The notes under the pieces are model-generated. The model was not told the origin of the DNA. It searched no databases and saw only the letters and a program-made list of their open reading frames with translations. Made by a program: the position numbers and the translations under genes. 64,000 bases of DNA from Malurus cyaneus samueli (lineage: Eukaryota; Chordata; Aves; Passeriformes; Maluridae). Positions 36,745-48,076 of the stretch are shown piece by piece. How positions within the stretch are numbered: position 1 is the first letter of the stretch; each line of letters begins with the position of its first letter. The stretch covers positions 59,262,373 through 59,326,372 of the forward strand of contig CM019236.1 in assembly GCA_009741485.1 (NCBI GenBank). Direction: 5' to 3'.

Positions 36745-38450
36745 TTAATAATAAAGGGGTCCAGGAATGCTGGACATACTTAAAGATTAAGGAAGTTTAA
36801 ATTTTGTTAAGAAAATCATAAAGATGGAGGAGCAGACCTTCCCTATTTGCCAGAAGGTGAGCCATCAGGGAAGGAAATCGGCCTGATGCAATGTGGAGCT
36901 TTTGCAGGAACTCAAAGGAAAAAAAAGAGGGTTTATAGCCTTTGGAAGAAGGGGCAGACAACTCAGGAGGAATGCAATGATGTTAGGTCATGTAGAAAAA
37001 AATTAGAAATGTGAAATCTCAACTAGAACTCAGTCTGGCTACTGCTGTAAAAAATAAAAAGTGTTTTTATAAATACATTAAGAATAAAGGAAGGCAAGGA
37101 AAATCTGCATTCTTTATTAGACCTGGGGGAAGCATCACCAAGGATGAGGAAAAGGTTGAGATGCCATAAAGCTTGCTAAGCTTCTTTCCATCATTTTTTA
37201 TCAGTCCTGCCTCACCAGGGAGATCACAGATGAATGGAGGTTGGCTAATGTGACATCCCCCCAGAAGAAGGACTGTAAGGAAGTTCCAAGGAACTATAGG
37301 CCTTTTGGCCTGACCTTGGTGGCCAGCATGGTTATGAACATATCATCTTGACTGTGATCTCACAGAACATGCAGGAGAAGCAAGGGATCAGGCTCAACCC
37401 GCACAGGTTTAGAAAAGGCAGGCCCTACATGACCAACATCATCCACTTTTATGACCAGCTGACCTGCCTAATGGAAAATGGCAAGGCTGTGGATATTGTC
37501 TACCTAGACTTCAGCAAAGCCTTTAATACTGTCTCCCATGGCATTCTCCTGTACTAGGTGACAGCCTGTGTCTTGGACATTCAGGCCCAGAAATGATGGT
37601 TAATGATGCTGCATCCAGCTGGTACCTGGTCAGTGGTAGTGTTGCCAGGGCTTAGGATCTGCAGATCAACAGGGTGGAGAGGCTCTGCAGAGGGATCTGG
37701 AGAAGATGGATTGATGGATTGAGGCCAGCTGTGTGGTTCAGCCAGGCCAGGTGCTGAGTTTGCACTTCAGTTACAGCAACCCCATGCAGTGCTACACACT
37801 GGGGACAGAGTGACTTGAAAGTGGCCCAGGGAAAAGGACCTGAAGGTACTTTAGCTGACCTGACAGCCAGCTAAACATGAAATATCAGTGTGGTCAGGTG
37901 GCCAAGAAGACCAATGGCATCCTGTCTTGTGTCAACAATAATGTGGCCAGCAGGGCCAGGGAAGTGATGCTCCCCCTGCGCTTGATCCTGGTGAGGCTGC
38001 ACTTGGAGTTCTGTTTCCAGTTCTGGACCCCTCACTTCAAGAAAGACATTGAGATGCTGGAACATGTCCACAAAAGGGCAATGACACTGACGCAGGGTGA
38101 AGAGGGTAAGTTCTATGAGGAGCTTCTGAGAGTGGGGTTATTCAGCCTGGAGGAAAGGAAACTCAGGGCAGACCTTGTTGCTCTCTACTAATGTCTGAAA
38201 GGAAGTTGTAGTAAGGCGGGGGTTGGCTTCTTTTTCGAGGCAACCAGCAACAGGATGAGAGGACACAGCCTCAGACTGCACGGGGGGACGTTCAGGGTGG
38301 ACATCAGAAAGAATTTCTTCAGAAAAGGTTGTTAAACATTCAAATGGACTGCCTAGGGAAGTGGCTACTCACTTTCCCCGGAGCTGTTAAAGAAACAGCT
38401 GGACATGGCTGTCTTAGACATTAGGTGTCTAAGTTGTCATGTACTCTTCC
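36745..38450 (+). mobile_element. CR1 LINE, internally deleted, with reverse-transcriptase relic
   Basis: A sense-orientation CR1 fragment covers part of ORF2 and most of the 3' region. At about 37478-37557 it encodes VDIVYLDFSKAFNTVSHGIL, the reverse-transcriptase core motif (CR1 consensus roughly YLDFSKAFDTVSH, with Asp replaced by Asn here). A stop follows directly and the palm segment with the second catalytic Asp pair is missing, so there is an internal deletion before about 37560-37730. From 37731 the C-terminal ORF2 region follows, with motifs such as HLEFCFQFWTPHFKKDIEML and FSLEERKLRADLVALY, then the 3' UTR. From 37731 to 38327 it is almost identical, in inverted orientation, to the CR1 at 45.6-46.4 kb; beyond 38327 the two diverge strongly. 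It cannot make a working enzyme. Confidence 0.9.
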
Positions 38451-41400
38451 AAGGTAATATTAGCCTTGATGTTACTGTTGAACAGGTTTAATTCCAGAGC
38501 ACAGGAGCTGATCTCTGCAGGTTTTACTTGTGATTTGCTTTAGTGAATAAGAGCAAGATCTGCATGTCCCACCTTAAGAAGGTTACTGTATAGTTAGTGT
38601 GAAAAAAAGCTCATCTGAAAATTTTGCTTTTTCCTGGTGATGGAACTGTTTAATTTCTTCTCACCAAAGTTTTTCTTTACCTTCAGAAAAGAGATAGAAT
38701 AACAATTTTCCGTTGGATTAAAGCATATCAAGACATCAGTAAAGATTTATTTTTATTTTTAATACATTAAACTATATACTTGGCTAAATAAAATTTACTG
38801 ATTTTGTTTGATATTTTTAATTCTATGTCATGTTACATTGGGTCTGTCAGACCATCTATTCATTGTTCATTTTGAAAATAAAGAAGGGCATATTTGTTTG
38901 ATATGTTCAGTTAATTTGCCCATTCACAAAAACAAAACTGTAAAATTATAATTATATTGTAGAGACATATTCCTTTCCTAGGTTTATATCAGAGCTTCAC
39001 ACTTGGGACAAGTGAATGCTAATAGCTAACAAATGCTGAGAGTGGCAAGGCAGCATTGCTATTACCCACGCTATTAAGTTTAAAATTGCGTGTCTGATGT
39101 GTGAAGTGTTCCATGTGTTTGTTTTAATGCTGTCATCTTTGATTTTATTTGTGAGAAATAGATGAAATATTTTGAAGTTATTCTAAAAGCAACTTCTCAT
39201 AATCATGCAAAAAGTGTTTAGCCCTGGGGATGTTGACTGGAGACCTTCCAGTCCTGTGCTGTAACCACATTACAACACTGTGATGCTGAAAAACACTAGC
39301 CTATCTGTGATGACACCCAGCTCTTTGGCATTTTTCTTGGTATCTCACATTGAAGATTTGTATAACTTGTTTTTCATATTTACTCTGTCATCTTTCTCCA
39401 CTATTAATATCCAAATATCTCTCCTTTGGGAACTAGATTTATTATTGCTATTTTTCAGCTGTAGCAGATTGTGTTTTAAAGGCAAAAGATTGATGTTTTG
39501 CTTGCCCATACTTTTAACCTCTGATAATTTCTTTTCATGTCCTTATTCAGATATTCCTAGAACAGCATCCCAACCTAATGTCAATGTGTTTTTCTCCCTC
39601 CAGAGTATTAGAGAACATTCATATAGGAACAATTTTAAAATAGTATTTCTTCAGAGGTCTATAAGACTTTACTCTGGGATGCAATAAAGTGCATTTCTGA
39701 TGATTGCTGTTAAAATATGTTAAAACATGCTTTTTCCCCAGCTTTTATTACACTGTAGTCCTTCAGATACTACATTACTGGATTATATACCAGTTTAAGA
39801 GACAGCTTTGAAAACATTTGAAAGCTTCCCTAGAGAAAGTTTTGCAAAAAACTGATTGCCAATTTGGTTATTTTCCTACAGGTAGCAATAGCTACCTGAA
39901 TTTCCATTTTTCCTCTCTCCATGGGATTGAAAATTGTTGTAACACTTGAAGTTCCTTTATTTCTATAATTTTCAATCTCTACCAACCACATAGTTTACTT
40001 TATGCTATAAGTTACATCCCTAGGATTCTGCTCTAATTTATAATAGTGATTAAGTTGGATTTTTATTTCTTAGTAGTTGTGCATTTTCTTTATGCATAAG
40101 AAGTTTCTCCCTCTGAGAAAAAGACCATGCCACGAGGTGTGAGCAGACCTGAATTTGCACACATTACTTGGCGCAGGGGTAGCCAGCATGTTTGATGACA
40201 CAGTGGAAATCTAATCTTTTTGGCGGGGTTTGTTGGATGTAGCTACCATAGTAGCAGGTATCCACATACTGTATTTGGAGCCAAGGAAAAAATTGAGCTA
40301 TTTCTTCCCATTTTCTTCAGGCAGCCTCCCTCCAGGTGTGACTTTTATCTGTCTACTTTCTCTACTGAAAACCTTCCTCCCATCACTTCTTCCCAAACTC
40401 AGTACCCATGAGGGATTTCTTGACAATGCAGTCTCCATCTGGGAAGCTGCAGCTTAGCCACATGTCTTTCACCAGGCAAGCAATGATTTATTAATAAATG
40501 ATAGGCACTGAGCTGATGTGTGCAGGTATTTCTATGTTTTTGGAGTATAGTTATTTAGGCTGTGATGTTTGAATGATAACATCTCAAAACTTGCATGTGA
40601 CATCTAACAAAGTCATAATGAGAAAAAGGGATGTTTGGTATCATACCCTGTGAATAATTTTTAAGACGGGTCTTTTCATTTAAATATTAAGTCATTTTTT
40701 AAAAAACATTACTTCTAACACAGAGTTAGAAGGTTATTTGAAAATACTTGAAAAGAAGGATCTTTTTAAGACTTGGTTTCATGTGTGATTTCTGAATTAT
40801 TTATTTCAGGCTTTTCAAAATAATTCTGTAAATGGATAAGAGATTCATTTACCAATTAAAATCAAACAGGATTTTTTTTAAAAGGAAGAAGAATTAGGCT
40901 TTAAATTTAGTCATCATGTGAAAAATGAACTTTAAATCTATTTTTGAAAAATGCTCTTATCAAGTTTGGCAACCACATAATGAATTGTGACGGATTAATA
41001 GGAAATTAGTTGAGGTAATATAATTGCAAAGTCGAGGTCCAGCTTTAGAATTAATCATCTTCCAACTTGTCAGTTTGATTTTGTGAACAAAGATTACATT
41101 TACCTCATAGATTATGTATATCTTACTTGTCAAATAAACTGAATAACATTCTTTGACATATTAACAGTTTATCATTGATCATTTATATTGCTTATTTTTT
41201 GTTTCCTTTTTCCCTAGTCCTGTTTGTTATGGTTCTTGTTTTACATTAACCAGTTCCAAACAAGTCTTTTTAGTGTCTCCCATCTAAGTGTCTTAAAAGA
41301 GTAAGGGGGAAAAGTTACACCCATAATACCAAACTAAGGAATGACTCTACCCAAAACAAGCTGTACCAAGGGAAAGCAGCAGTGATTCTTGTCTGTAATA

Positions 41401-42606
41401 TGAGTATCAATTTTAATTAAAAAGTACCTGTGTTCTCCATATCTGTGAAGAACTGCAAGCAAAACTGTCAACCTGCCCCAGAAGAGGTGTACACAGTTGA
41501 TCTCAGTCAGCCTCTTCTGAAGTGCTTGCGGTGTTGTTTTCTATTTCTTACTTTGGCTTCTTAAACTTCTTTCTTTTTGGCTACCCAAGCCTTTTGTTAT
41601 GTATCTTTGTCTCATCAACTCCCCATCTCTTTTCCTGTCTGGTCTGAAATACTGTAACTCCTCTTCATAGCACCTCCCTAAAGTTCCCTGCCTGCTCCTG
41701 TTTGCTTGTGTCACATTTCTGCAATTGAGCTGCTTGACTGTATGAGGGTGAGGGCATGACTTACTGGTAGAAAACACCCTGTGAAGTTCATGTTAAAGAC
41801 AAAAATTACAAAACATTGGGGTAGCTTTCCTACGATGGGGACAATATGGATGGCCACCGTCACCTTGTAGAGAGTATGGATCACAGCTAGACAAAGCATC
41901 CCACCATAGCTTTTTACAGTAGGGAAGTGGGTGAGCAGCCACTGGATGTTTTGTTACCCTTCAGTGGTTCTTGAAATTGAATACTTGCAGTTCAGCTCTA
42001 TTTCCAGGCACAGAGTGTACTTCTGATGGGAAGTATGCTTCTGATATTTTTTGCTGCTCCCAGAAGGCAACAGGCTTGCAGTGTTAGCCCAAGACAGGAT
42101 CAGGAGGTGACTAAGCTTTAAGCATACCTGGCATACAACTAGTCTTAGCCTCACCTCTAAACAGCAGTGTGGGCATTGATGCAATCTCACCTTCCTCATG
42201 GCATATCGTGCCTGCTGCAGATTGGATGGAGATACACATTCTAGCAATAGGAGTGTTTGTGAGAGAATTCTGGACAAACGTTTTGTTTAAATGTAGAATT
42301 TTGTTCAAGATTGAGAGCCGATATCTGAGACTCCTTTCTCTTGTGAATTATGTATCATTGCTGCATGTCTCTATTACAAACTGTGAGTGTTTCCAATAGG
42401 CATTTCCAAGAATTTAATGTCATTGTGATAATGATGTTAAAACACGTTCAGAGGAATATTGTAACATGTGTATAAATTACTGTGAGGGGTTAAGTCGTGC
42501 AAGACATTGTGGATCTGTGTTCATTTAGCATCTGAGGATAAGCTAAGTCAAAGCCTTTAATCCCAATGGTTTGTGCTTACTTGGAAAAATGTTTATCTGA
42601 CTGCAG

Positions 42607-42695
42607 GCATGGAACCCGTTGTGCTGGAGAAGTGGCAGCCACGGCAAACAACTCTCACTGCACAGTAGGAATTGCCTTTAATGCCAGGATTGGAG
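42607..42695 (+). CDS. PCSK5: PCSK5 exon D (probable exon 6): catalytic His
   Basis: This exon of 89 bp starts with G, which completes Lys from exon C, and ends with G of a Gly codon completed by GT in exon E. It encodes [18 protein letters not shown] and then [11 protein letters not shown]. The opening [11 protein letters not shown] is the hallmark active-site His motif of furin-type convertases; the His lies 41 residues after the catalytic Asp of exon B, the family spacing. A potential N-glycosylation sequon N-N-S is present. The acceptor (TTATCTGACTGCAG) has a short pyrimidine tract and looks weaker than those of the other exons; the donor is GGAG/GTATGTG. Being 89 bp, skipping it would shift the frame and remove the catalytic His. 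It lies between two inverted CR1 copies (37.7 and 46.3 kb). Confidence 0.97.
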
Positions 42696-45408
42696 GTATG
42701 TGAAACAATCTCCCACAGGAAAAAAAAAAAAAAACTTAACTAAAGAGCCATTTGAGCTAAATGGTGCATTCAGACCTTTCTCAACAAGAGAAAGAGATTT
42801 GTATGAACAAGCCTCACTGTGTTAGCAAGTAAAGCTCAGTTGTAGAGTGGTTGTTCAATGTCAGTATTGAAGGAGTTTGTCTATGGTGGCCCTTCTGCAA
42901 TGCTCTCTGGAACACTGCCTCTCAGTACACACCAAAAAAAAGTGAAACTTCTGATAAAAACATGACCCTGGAATTAGGACATTGGGATTTTCTCACAGAT
43001 TCAGAGCTCTTAAATTATGTACTTTGACAAACCATGCGTAAAAGTACGCATCTGTAATATTGCCTTGCATATTGATCCCAAACAAAACACTCTCAAAACA
43101 TAATGCAATTTTGTTGTATGGCTGTGGTTGGTGAGAATCTTCTTTTGATCCCTATGGATGATAATATTATTGCCTGACGATCAAGATTTGATCACACATT
43201 TTTGTTCATTCAGCCAAGAGGTTTCAAATGGTTTCTGGGAATTCTTGGTCACTGGTTGCTCAGTTAATGTCTTTAGCTTAGTTTGTGGCAACTCGGATTA
43301 TCAAGATGTCATCTGATGTCTCCCAGGATGTGGCCTGCCTGTGACAGATTGTAATATTTCTAATGAAGTTTTATGTGGAACTTTTGATGAAGTCATGGAA
43401 TTGGTATATTGGCTTTCAGTTGAAAGACTTGTGGCTTGAACTCATTAATTGCTGCTTTTCGAAACAGAGCCTAAAATAGAGCCCATCTGTGAAAACAGAA
43501 GCATGTTTATCTGTTTGTGCACCAGAGGACAGTTCAAAAATATGAGCAGGCAGACTTGAGACCATGTTTCCATTATTAAAAATACTGCATCTGTTCTCTG
43601 CTGGATCAGTACAAGTTTGATCCAAATCAAATGTGAGCACAGATGCATTTCAAATTAGCCAAAGCACACAACATCATCCTCATGTCAGCTTTCTGTTTTC
43701 CTTCTGGGTAAACAAAATTAGGGTAGACAAAACCAGATGCAGGATAAGGTTACAGTGATGCAGAAAAAATAATTCCCCTCAGGTGAAGAACCTTCCTGTG
43801 CAAAGGCTACACTGTCAGAGTGGTTTGAAAAACAGGTCGTCTCATGTGAACATGGCATTTAACTGGGTACCACCAGCCATGAAATCAGATTTTTTGAGTT
43901 GTCAAACCAGAGTCAGAAGAGAGTTAGTGGACTGATGGAGATAAGAGATGGCTTCTGAAGAAGTCCAGTTTTTGAGTGGGATAGTCACGCAACCTGCAAC
44001 AACTTGGACATGGCTTTGAAAAGTTCTCCAGAAGGAACAGTGGCTTCGTAATAGCTTATTAATTATTAAGCATTAGGAATGTGCAATAATAATAAATACC
44101 TTCCAGGCATATTAGCTGATTCACAGCCTTTTTTAAATATAGTGTAGAAACTGATTCAGATGGACAGAGTGTGCAGGTAATAGAAATATTAAAGACGAGG
44201 TACAAGTGCCTTTTTATTACTTATTCTTAAAAGCAAGCTGGAAATTAGTAATACTGCGTAAAACTCACTTGAGGTGCCACCTTTTAAAAGGATCAGCATT
44301 TGGAAATAGGAGTTCAGAAAACTCAACAGATAATCTGCAGAAAATCAGAGTCAAGAGGAAGTTCCAGGGAAGCTCCACAAAGATAAACATCTTTTACTTC
44401 AAACCAGAAAGAATTTCTGGACACATAAGGGGTACAAAGGATATAAAGCAAAAGGGAAAAATAATCTGTCTCATAAATATGTCATAGAATGCTGGCAGCT
44501 GAACAAATCCAGTAATGATCTTACTGATGGAAAGTTGTTAAGGAGATATCCATTAATAATGCACACTTTTCTTCTAAATGTGTTTGTACTCCTTGTCTCA
44601 TTGAAGAACCTCTGATGACAAATAGGTCAAAACCAAATCTCTTAGAAAAACTGAGCCTTCTCTTGAAATGGTGTAAGTGGAGATGTAATCTGTGGAAAAG
44701 AAAACTTTAGTAAAATTGTAGTCTGGATCTTCAATTTTTTACAGGTTGTGACATGTTTCTCATAAAAAATTACACAAGCTTCTGCTTCACTAAGCTACAG
44801 TCTTTTTCACTGAAAGACAAACTGCATCAAAGGGATAGATTTTTTTTCAGATTTACTCTCTGCAGTAATCACACAAAACAAATAACTATGTACAGAGCAT
44901 GTGAGACTTTTTATGGGAAGGCTTGGTTAGGTTGCTGGTTTTTTTTGCAAACTGATTGTGGAAGTTGTAAAACATCTGTGGGGATTTGGGTGCTTAGTTA
45001 CTTGGCTGGGCTCAAGTCCTGATGGGAAAACAGTTACACTGAATTATGGCACAACAGATGTATATTGTCTTCAGCTGACAAGAATTAGTTCAGCTGTTTC
45101 TTTAAGTCAGATGCTGATTAGAAACAAGCATTTTAAAAGAAAACTTCCTTTCAGCTCAGTTTTGCATGTTTCCTGTGATTCATTGAAAATTTATTCTAAG
45201 TAAAAAGCCATTTAAAGTTTGCAATTACGGCAAATGCTGGAAAAAGTTTATAGGGCTCTCAAGTCTTAGAAGGAACAGTCTGAAAACGTAGTCTGTTAAT
45301 TGCCTTCTGGGCAGCTTTTGTAGTCTTATCACCACATGCCAAATGGAGTTTGGAGGATGTGTGATCAGCAGACTTAAGCACTGCAGACAATGCACATGTG
45401 GGGGGGAT

Positions 45409-45509
45409 GAAAGGGAAGAAAGGAGGAAAAGAAGGGAAGGCGCGGAAGGAAGGAAGGAAGGAAGGAAGGCGCAGAAGGAAGGAGGGCGCGGAAGGAAGGA
45501 AGGAAGGGT
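45409..45509 (+). repeat. GGAA-type purine tract with GCGC interruptions
   Basis: An almost pure purine stretch of GGAA and related units is broken at three places by GCGC (near 45440, 45470 and 45487). The pieces between the interruptions are GGAAGG arrays of different length. On the minus strand it is a pyrimidine tract that produces spurious Pro/Ser-rich ORFs. It ends about 60 bp before the 3' end of the antisense CR1. Confidence 0.9.
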
Positions 45510-45567
45510 GGGCATTATTTTCATTGTAAATATCCAATGACATATCTGTTTTTCAAAGTCGTCTTGC

Positions 45568-46385
45568 ACAGAATTACAGAGTCATTTAGGTTTATAACAC
45601 TGAGATCTTCAAGCTCAACTTCTGGCTGATCACCACCACCTTCACAAAGTGCCATGTCCAGTCATTTCTTGAATACCTCCAGGGATGGTGACTCCACACC
45701 CCTCCCTGTGCAGTCTGCTCCACTGCTTAAATAACCCCTTTCTGAAGAAATTCTTTCTGATGTCCACCCTGAACGTCCCCCCGTGCAGTCTGAGGCTGTG
45801 TCCTCTCATCCTGCTGCTGGTTGCCTCGAAAAAGAAGCCAACCCCCGCCTTACTACAACTTCCTTTCAGACATTAGTAGAGAGCAACAAGGTCTGCCTGA
45901 GTTTCTTTCTCCAGGCTGAATAACCCACTCTCAGAAGCTCCTCATAGAACTTACCCTCTTCACCCTGCGTCAGTGTCATTGCCCTTTTGTGGACATGTTC
46001 CAGCATCTCAATGTCTTTCTTGAAGTCACCAGAACTGGAACAGACTCCAAGTGCAGCCTCACAGGATCAAGCGCAGGGGGAGCATCACTTCCCTGGCCCT
46101 GCTGGCCACATTATTGTTGACACAAGACAGGATGCCATTGGTCTTCTTGGCCACCTGACCACACTGATATTTCATGTTTAGCTGGCTGTCAGGTCAGCTA
46201 AAGTACCTTCAGGTCCTTTTCCCTGGGCCACTTTCAAGTCACTCTGTCCCCAGTGTGTAGCACTGCATGGGGTTTCTGTAACTGAAGTGCAAACTCAGCA
46301 CCTGGCCTGGCTGAACCACACAGAGTTGGCCTTGGGCAGCACCTTTGAACCATGTCCATCCATTGTTGGTGACAGAGAGCAACAC
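45568..46385 (-). mobile_element. CR1 LINE, 3' end fragment, antisense
   Basis: Read on + this is a reverse-complemented CR1: 'cacagaattacagagtcatt' is the 3' terminus, then 'ctccagggatggtgactcc', 'ctgaagaaattctttctg', and 'ctgaggctgtgtcctctcat', continuing into the C-terminal part of ORF2 up to about 46385. It is 5'-truncated. Frame and stops show it is not coding. Its segment 45738-46322 is nearly identical to the inverse complement of 37731-38327, apart from a few single-base indels and substitutions, while the outermost tail (45568-45737) is much more different from the corresponding part of the other copy. Confidence 0.92.
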
Positions 46386-47903
46386 CTAAGTCACAGCCTT
46401 GACATTAGCAAAAAAAATGGTGTGAATTACTTTAGATGCCAGTGGCAGCACTCGGACTTACTATTCACTGGTTGAATATAGTATTTAGACTTGCTGACAG
46501 CTACAAAGTCATAAAGGAAAGCTTTATTCTCCTTCTTTCAAGACCAGACTACTTTTATTGTCTTTATTTAGAACTGGAGATATACTTTAATATGTTTTAA
46601 AGGACTTCAGCACACAACTTTTACCCATCATTAATTTTCTGTGATTATGCTAAAGAAAAATAAAATCCTCGAATCCCAGAGTTAGTTTAATGACTCTTTT
46701 TCATAAGATCAAGTTCATAGTGAGATCGCAGATTGTCGAAGTTTATTATCTCACAAAACATGAGCCACTTCTATGTGAACTGAGAAATATAATAATTTTC
46801 CATTTTTAAGTCAAATAGAGTAGGAAAAAAAGGCCTCTTTCAACAAAGCACTCACTATGCCTCTTATTAATTGGAAGTTGAAGTCTCAGTAAATACACGT
46901 TTCTTTAATCTGAGCTTATAAGCAAAATGAAATATGTCTGTAATTAAAATATGTAAATTTGGCTTATAATAGAAGTGGCCTTTCAAAGGAAAAGAGCATC
47001 TAAAATGAAAATTATAGAAGTAGTCATTCCTCTATCATACAATTTTATTAAATATTTATTTAACATTTAGCCTCCCTTTGATCAGTGTCACACTAGCTGT
47101 ATGTAGGTATTTTTCCTTTGTTAGGTCGAAGCTGGCATTTTTGGTTTTCTCAGATTTAACCACAAAGTCTTACAGTTAGAAAAATAATGACTTCAAATTG
47201 TCTCAGTTTTCAGATTTTAGCCTACTCTATTCAGTCTAGTAACCATGAGGCCCTTCACTGTAGAAGCGCTGGCACACTGACTTGTCCAAACCCACATGAA
47301 TGGATTCTTTTAATATAGAATTTCAGATTATACCTCACAAAAGCTTCTTCTGAAAGAGAAGGAAATTCACCATATTGTGATCTCAGGTTGAGCACGGTTA
47401 CATACTTGTTCGTAACCTCTTGCCTTGCTCCTGTGTGTGATAATCATTCTGTACACACAAGAGTTCTTCCCAGTTTCTTCCTTGCAGCCTCATACAGTGA
47501 AGGAATAATACCAGGGTTATTTGTCAATAGAGATCCTTTTATTACTTCTGTTAATGTAATTGAAACTGTGAATGACTCAAGGTAGGTGCTGCAGTTTCAC
47601 TGCAGTATAAAAGGAGAAGGAAAATTAGAAAATCTTTAGGTGACACACAGAAACATTTCAAGGTTAAAGTATTTTAAAAAATTTTCTTTAGCCTAAAACT
47701 TCGTTGTTGAAGTTTGAAGGCTGTTTAGTGGATAAATGGCTTGTTTATAATTTTTGAAGCTTGAAGAAGGGTGAAAGTATTTCTTTAACAACAATACAAA
47801 TTCTTATTCAGTTCAATGTCATGCACAGCAATTTCCCTGAGGGAAGAAAAAAACAAACATTTTGAGTTTGTCTGTACTGTTGATTGTATTTTTCATTCTG
47901 AAG

Positions 47904-48076
47904 GTGTAAGGATGCTGGATGGAGACGTAACAGATATGGTAGAAGCAAAGTCTCTAAGCCTTAATCCCCAGCACATCCACATCTACAGTGCCAGCTGGGG
48001 GCCTGATGACGACGGTAAGACGGTGGATGGACCTGCTTCTCTAGCACGTCAGGCCTTCGAGAACGGCATCAGAATG
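47904..48076 (+). CDS. PCSK5: PCSK5 exon E (probable exon 7)
   Basis: This exon of 173 bp starts with GT (completing Gly) and ends in phase 0 after ATG. It encodes 57 further residues, starting VRMLDGDVTDMVEAKS and ending RQAFENGIRM. The stretch HIYSASWGPDDDGKTVDGP is one of the most conserved parts of the convertase catalytic domain and lines the substrate pocket with acidic residues; in furin the equivalent WGPEDDGKT region helps bind P1 and P4 Arg. The acceptor is TTCATTCTGAAG and the donor is ATG/GTAGGT. Inside the exon the codons GGT AAG A (from 48015) form GTAAGA, a donor-like sequence nearer the splice consensus than the true donor. The exon fits between its neighbours in frame, with no stop. 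Confidence 0.97.

Larger units (their letters stand above)
29188..42606 (+). other. PCSK5: PCSK5 intron between exons C and D (13.4 kb)
   Basis: The intron runs from donor GTAAGG to the acceptor TTTATCTGACTGCAG. It contains a 25-base assembly gap (31989-32013), a possible LTR remnant near 33 kb and a 1.7 kb CR1 at about 36.7-38.4 kb. Other stretches hold only chance ORFs, including 135 codons at 39280-39687 with no recognisable domain. Confidence 0.85.
42696..47903 (+). other. PCSK5: PCSK5 intron between exons D and E (5.2 kb)
   Basis: Donor GTATGTG; acceptor TTGTATTTTTCATTCTGAAG. Besides the purine repeat at 45.4 kb and the antisense CR1 at 45.6-46.4 kb, I see only AT-rich sequence. An A-run (about 16 bases) lies 25 bases after exon D. 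Confidence 0.85.

Noticed and set aside
39280..39687. 135-codon ORF on the plus strand in the intron before exon D
   Set aside because: Leu/Phe/Ser-rich translation typical of T-rich intron sequence. No domain, no splice context and no known family recognised.
45225..45569. Pro/Ser/Leu-repeat ORFs on the minus strand
   Set aside because: They are the translated complement of the GGAA purine repeat.
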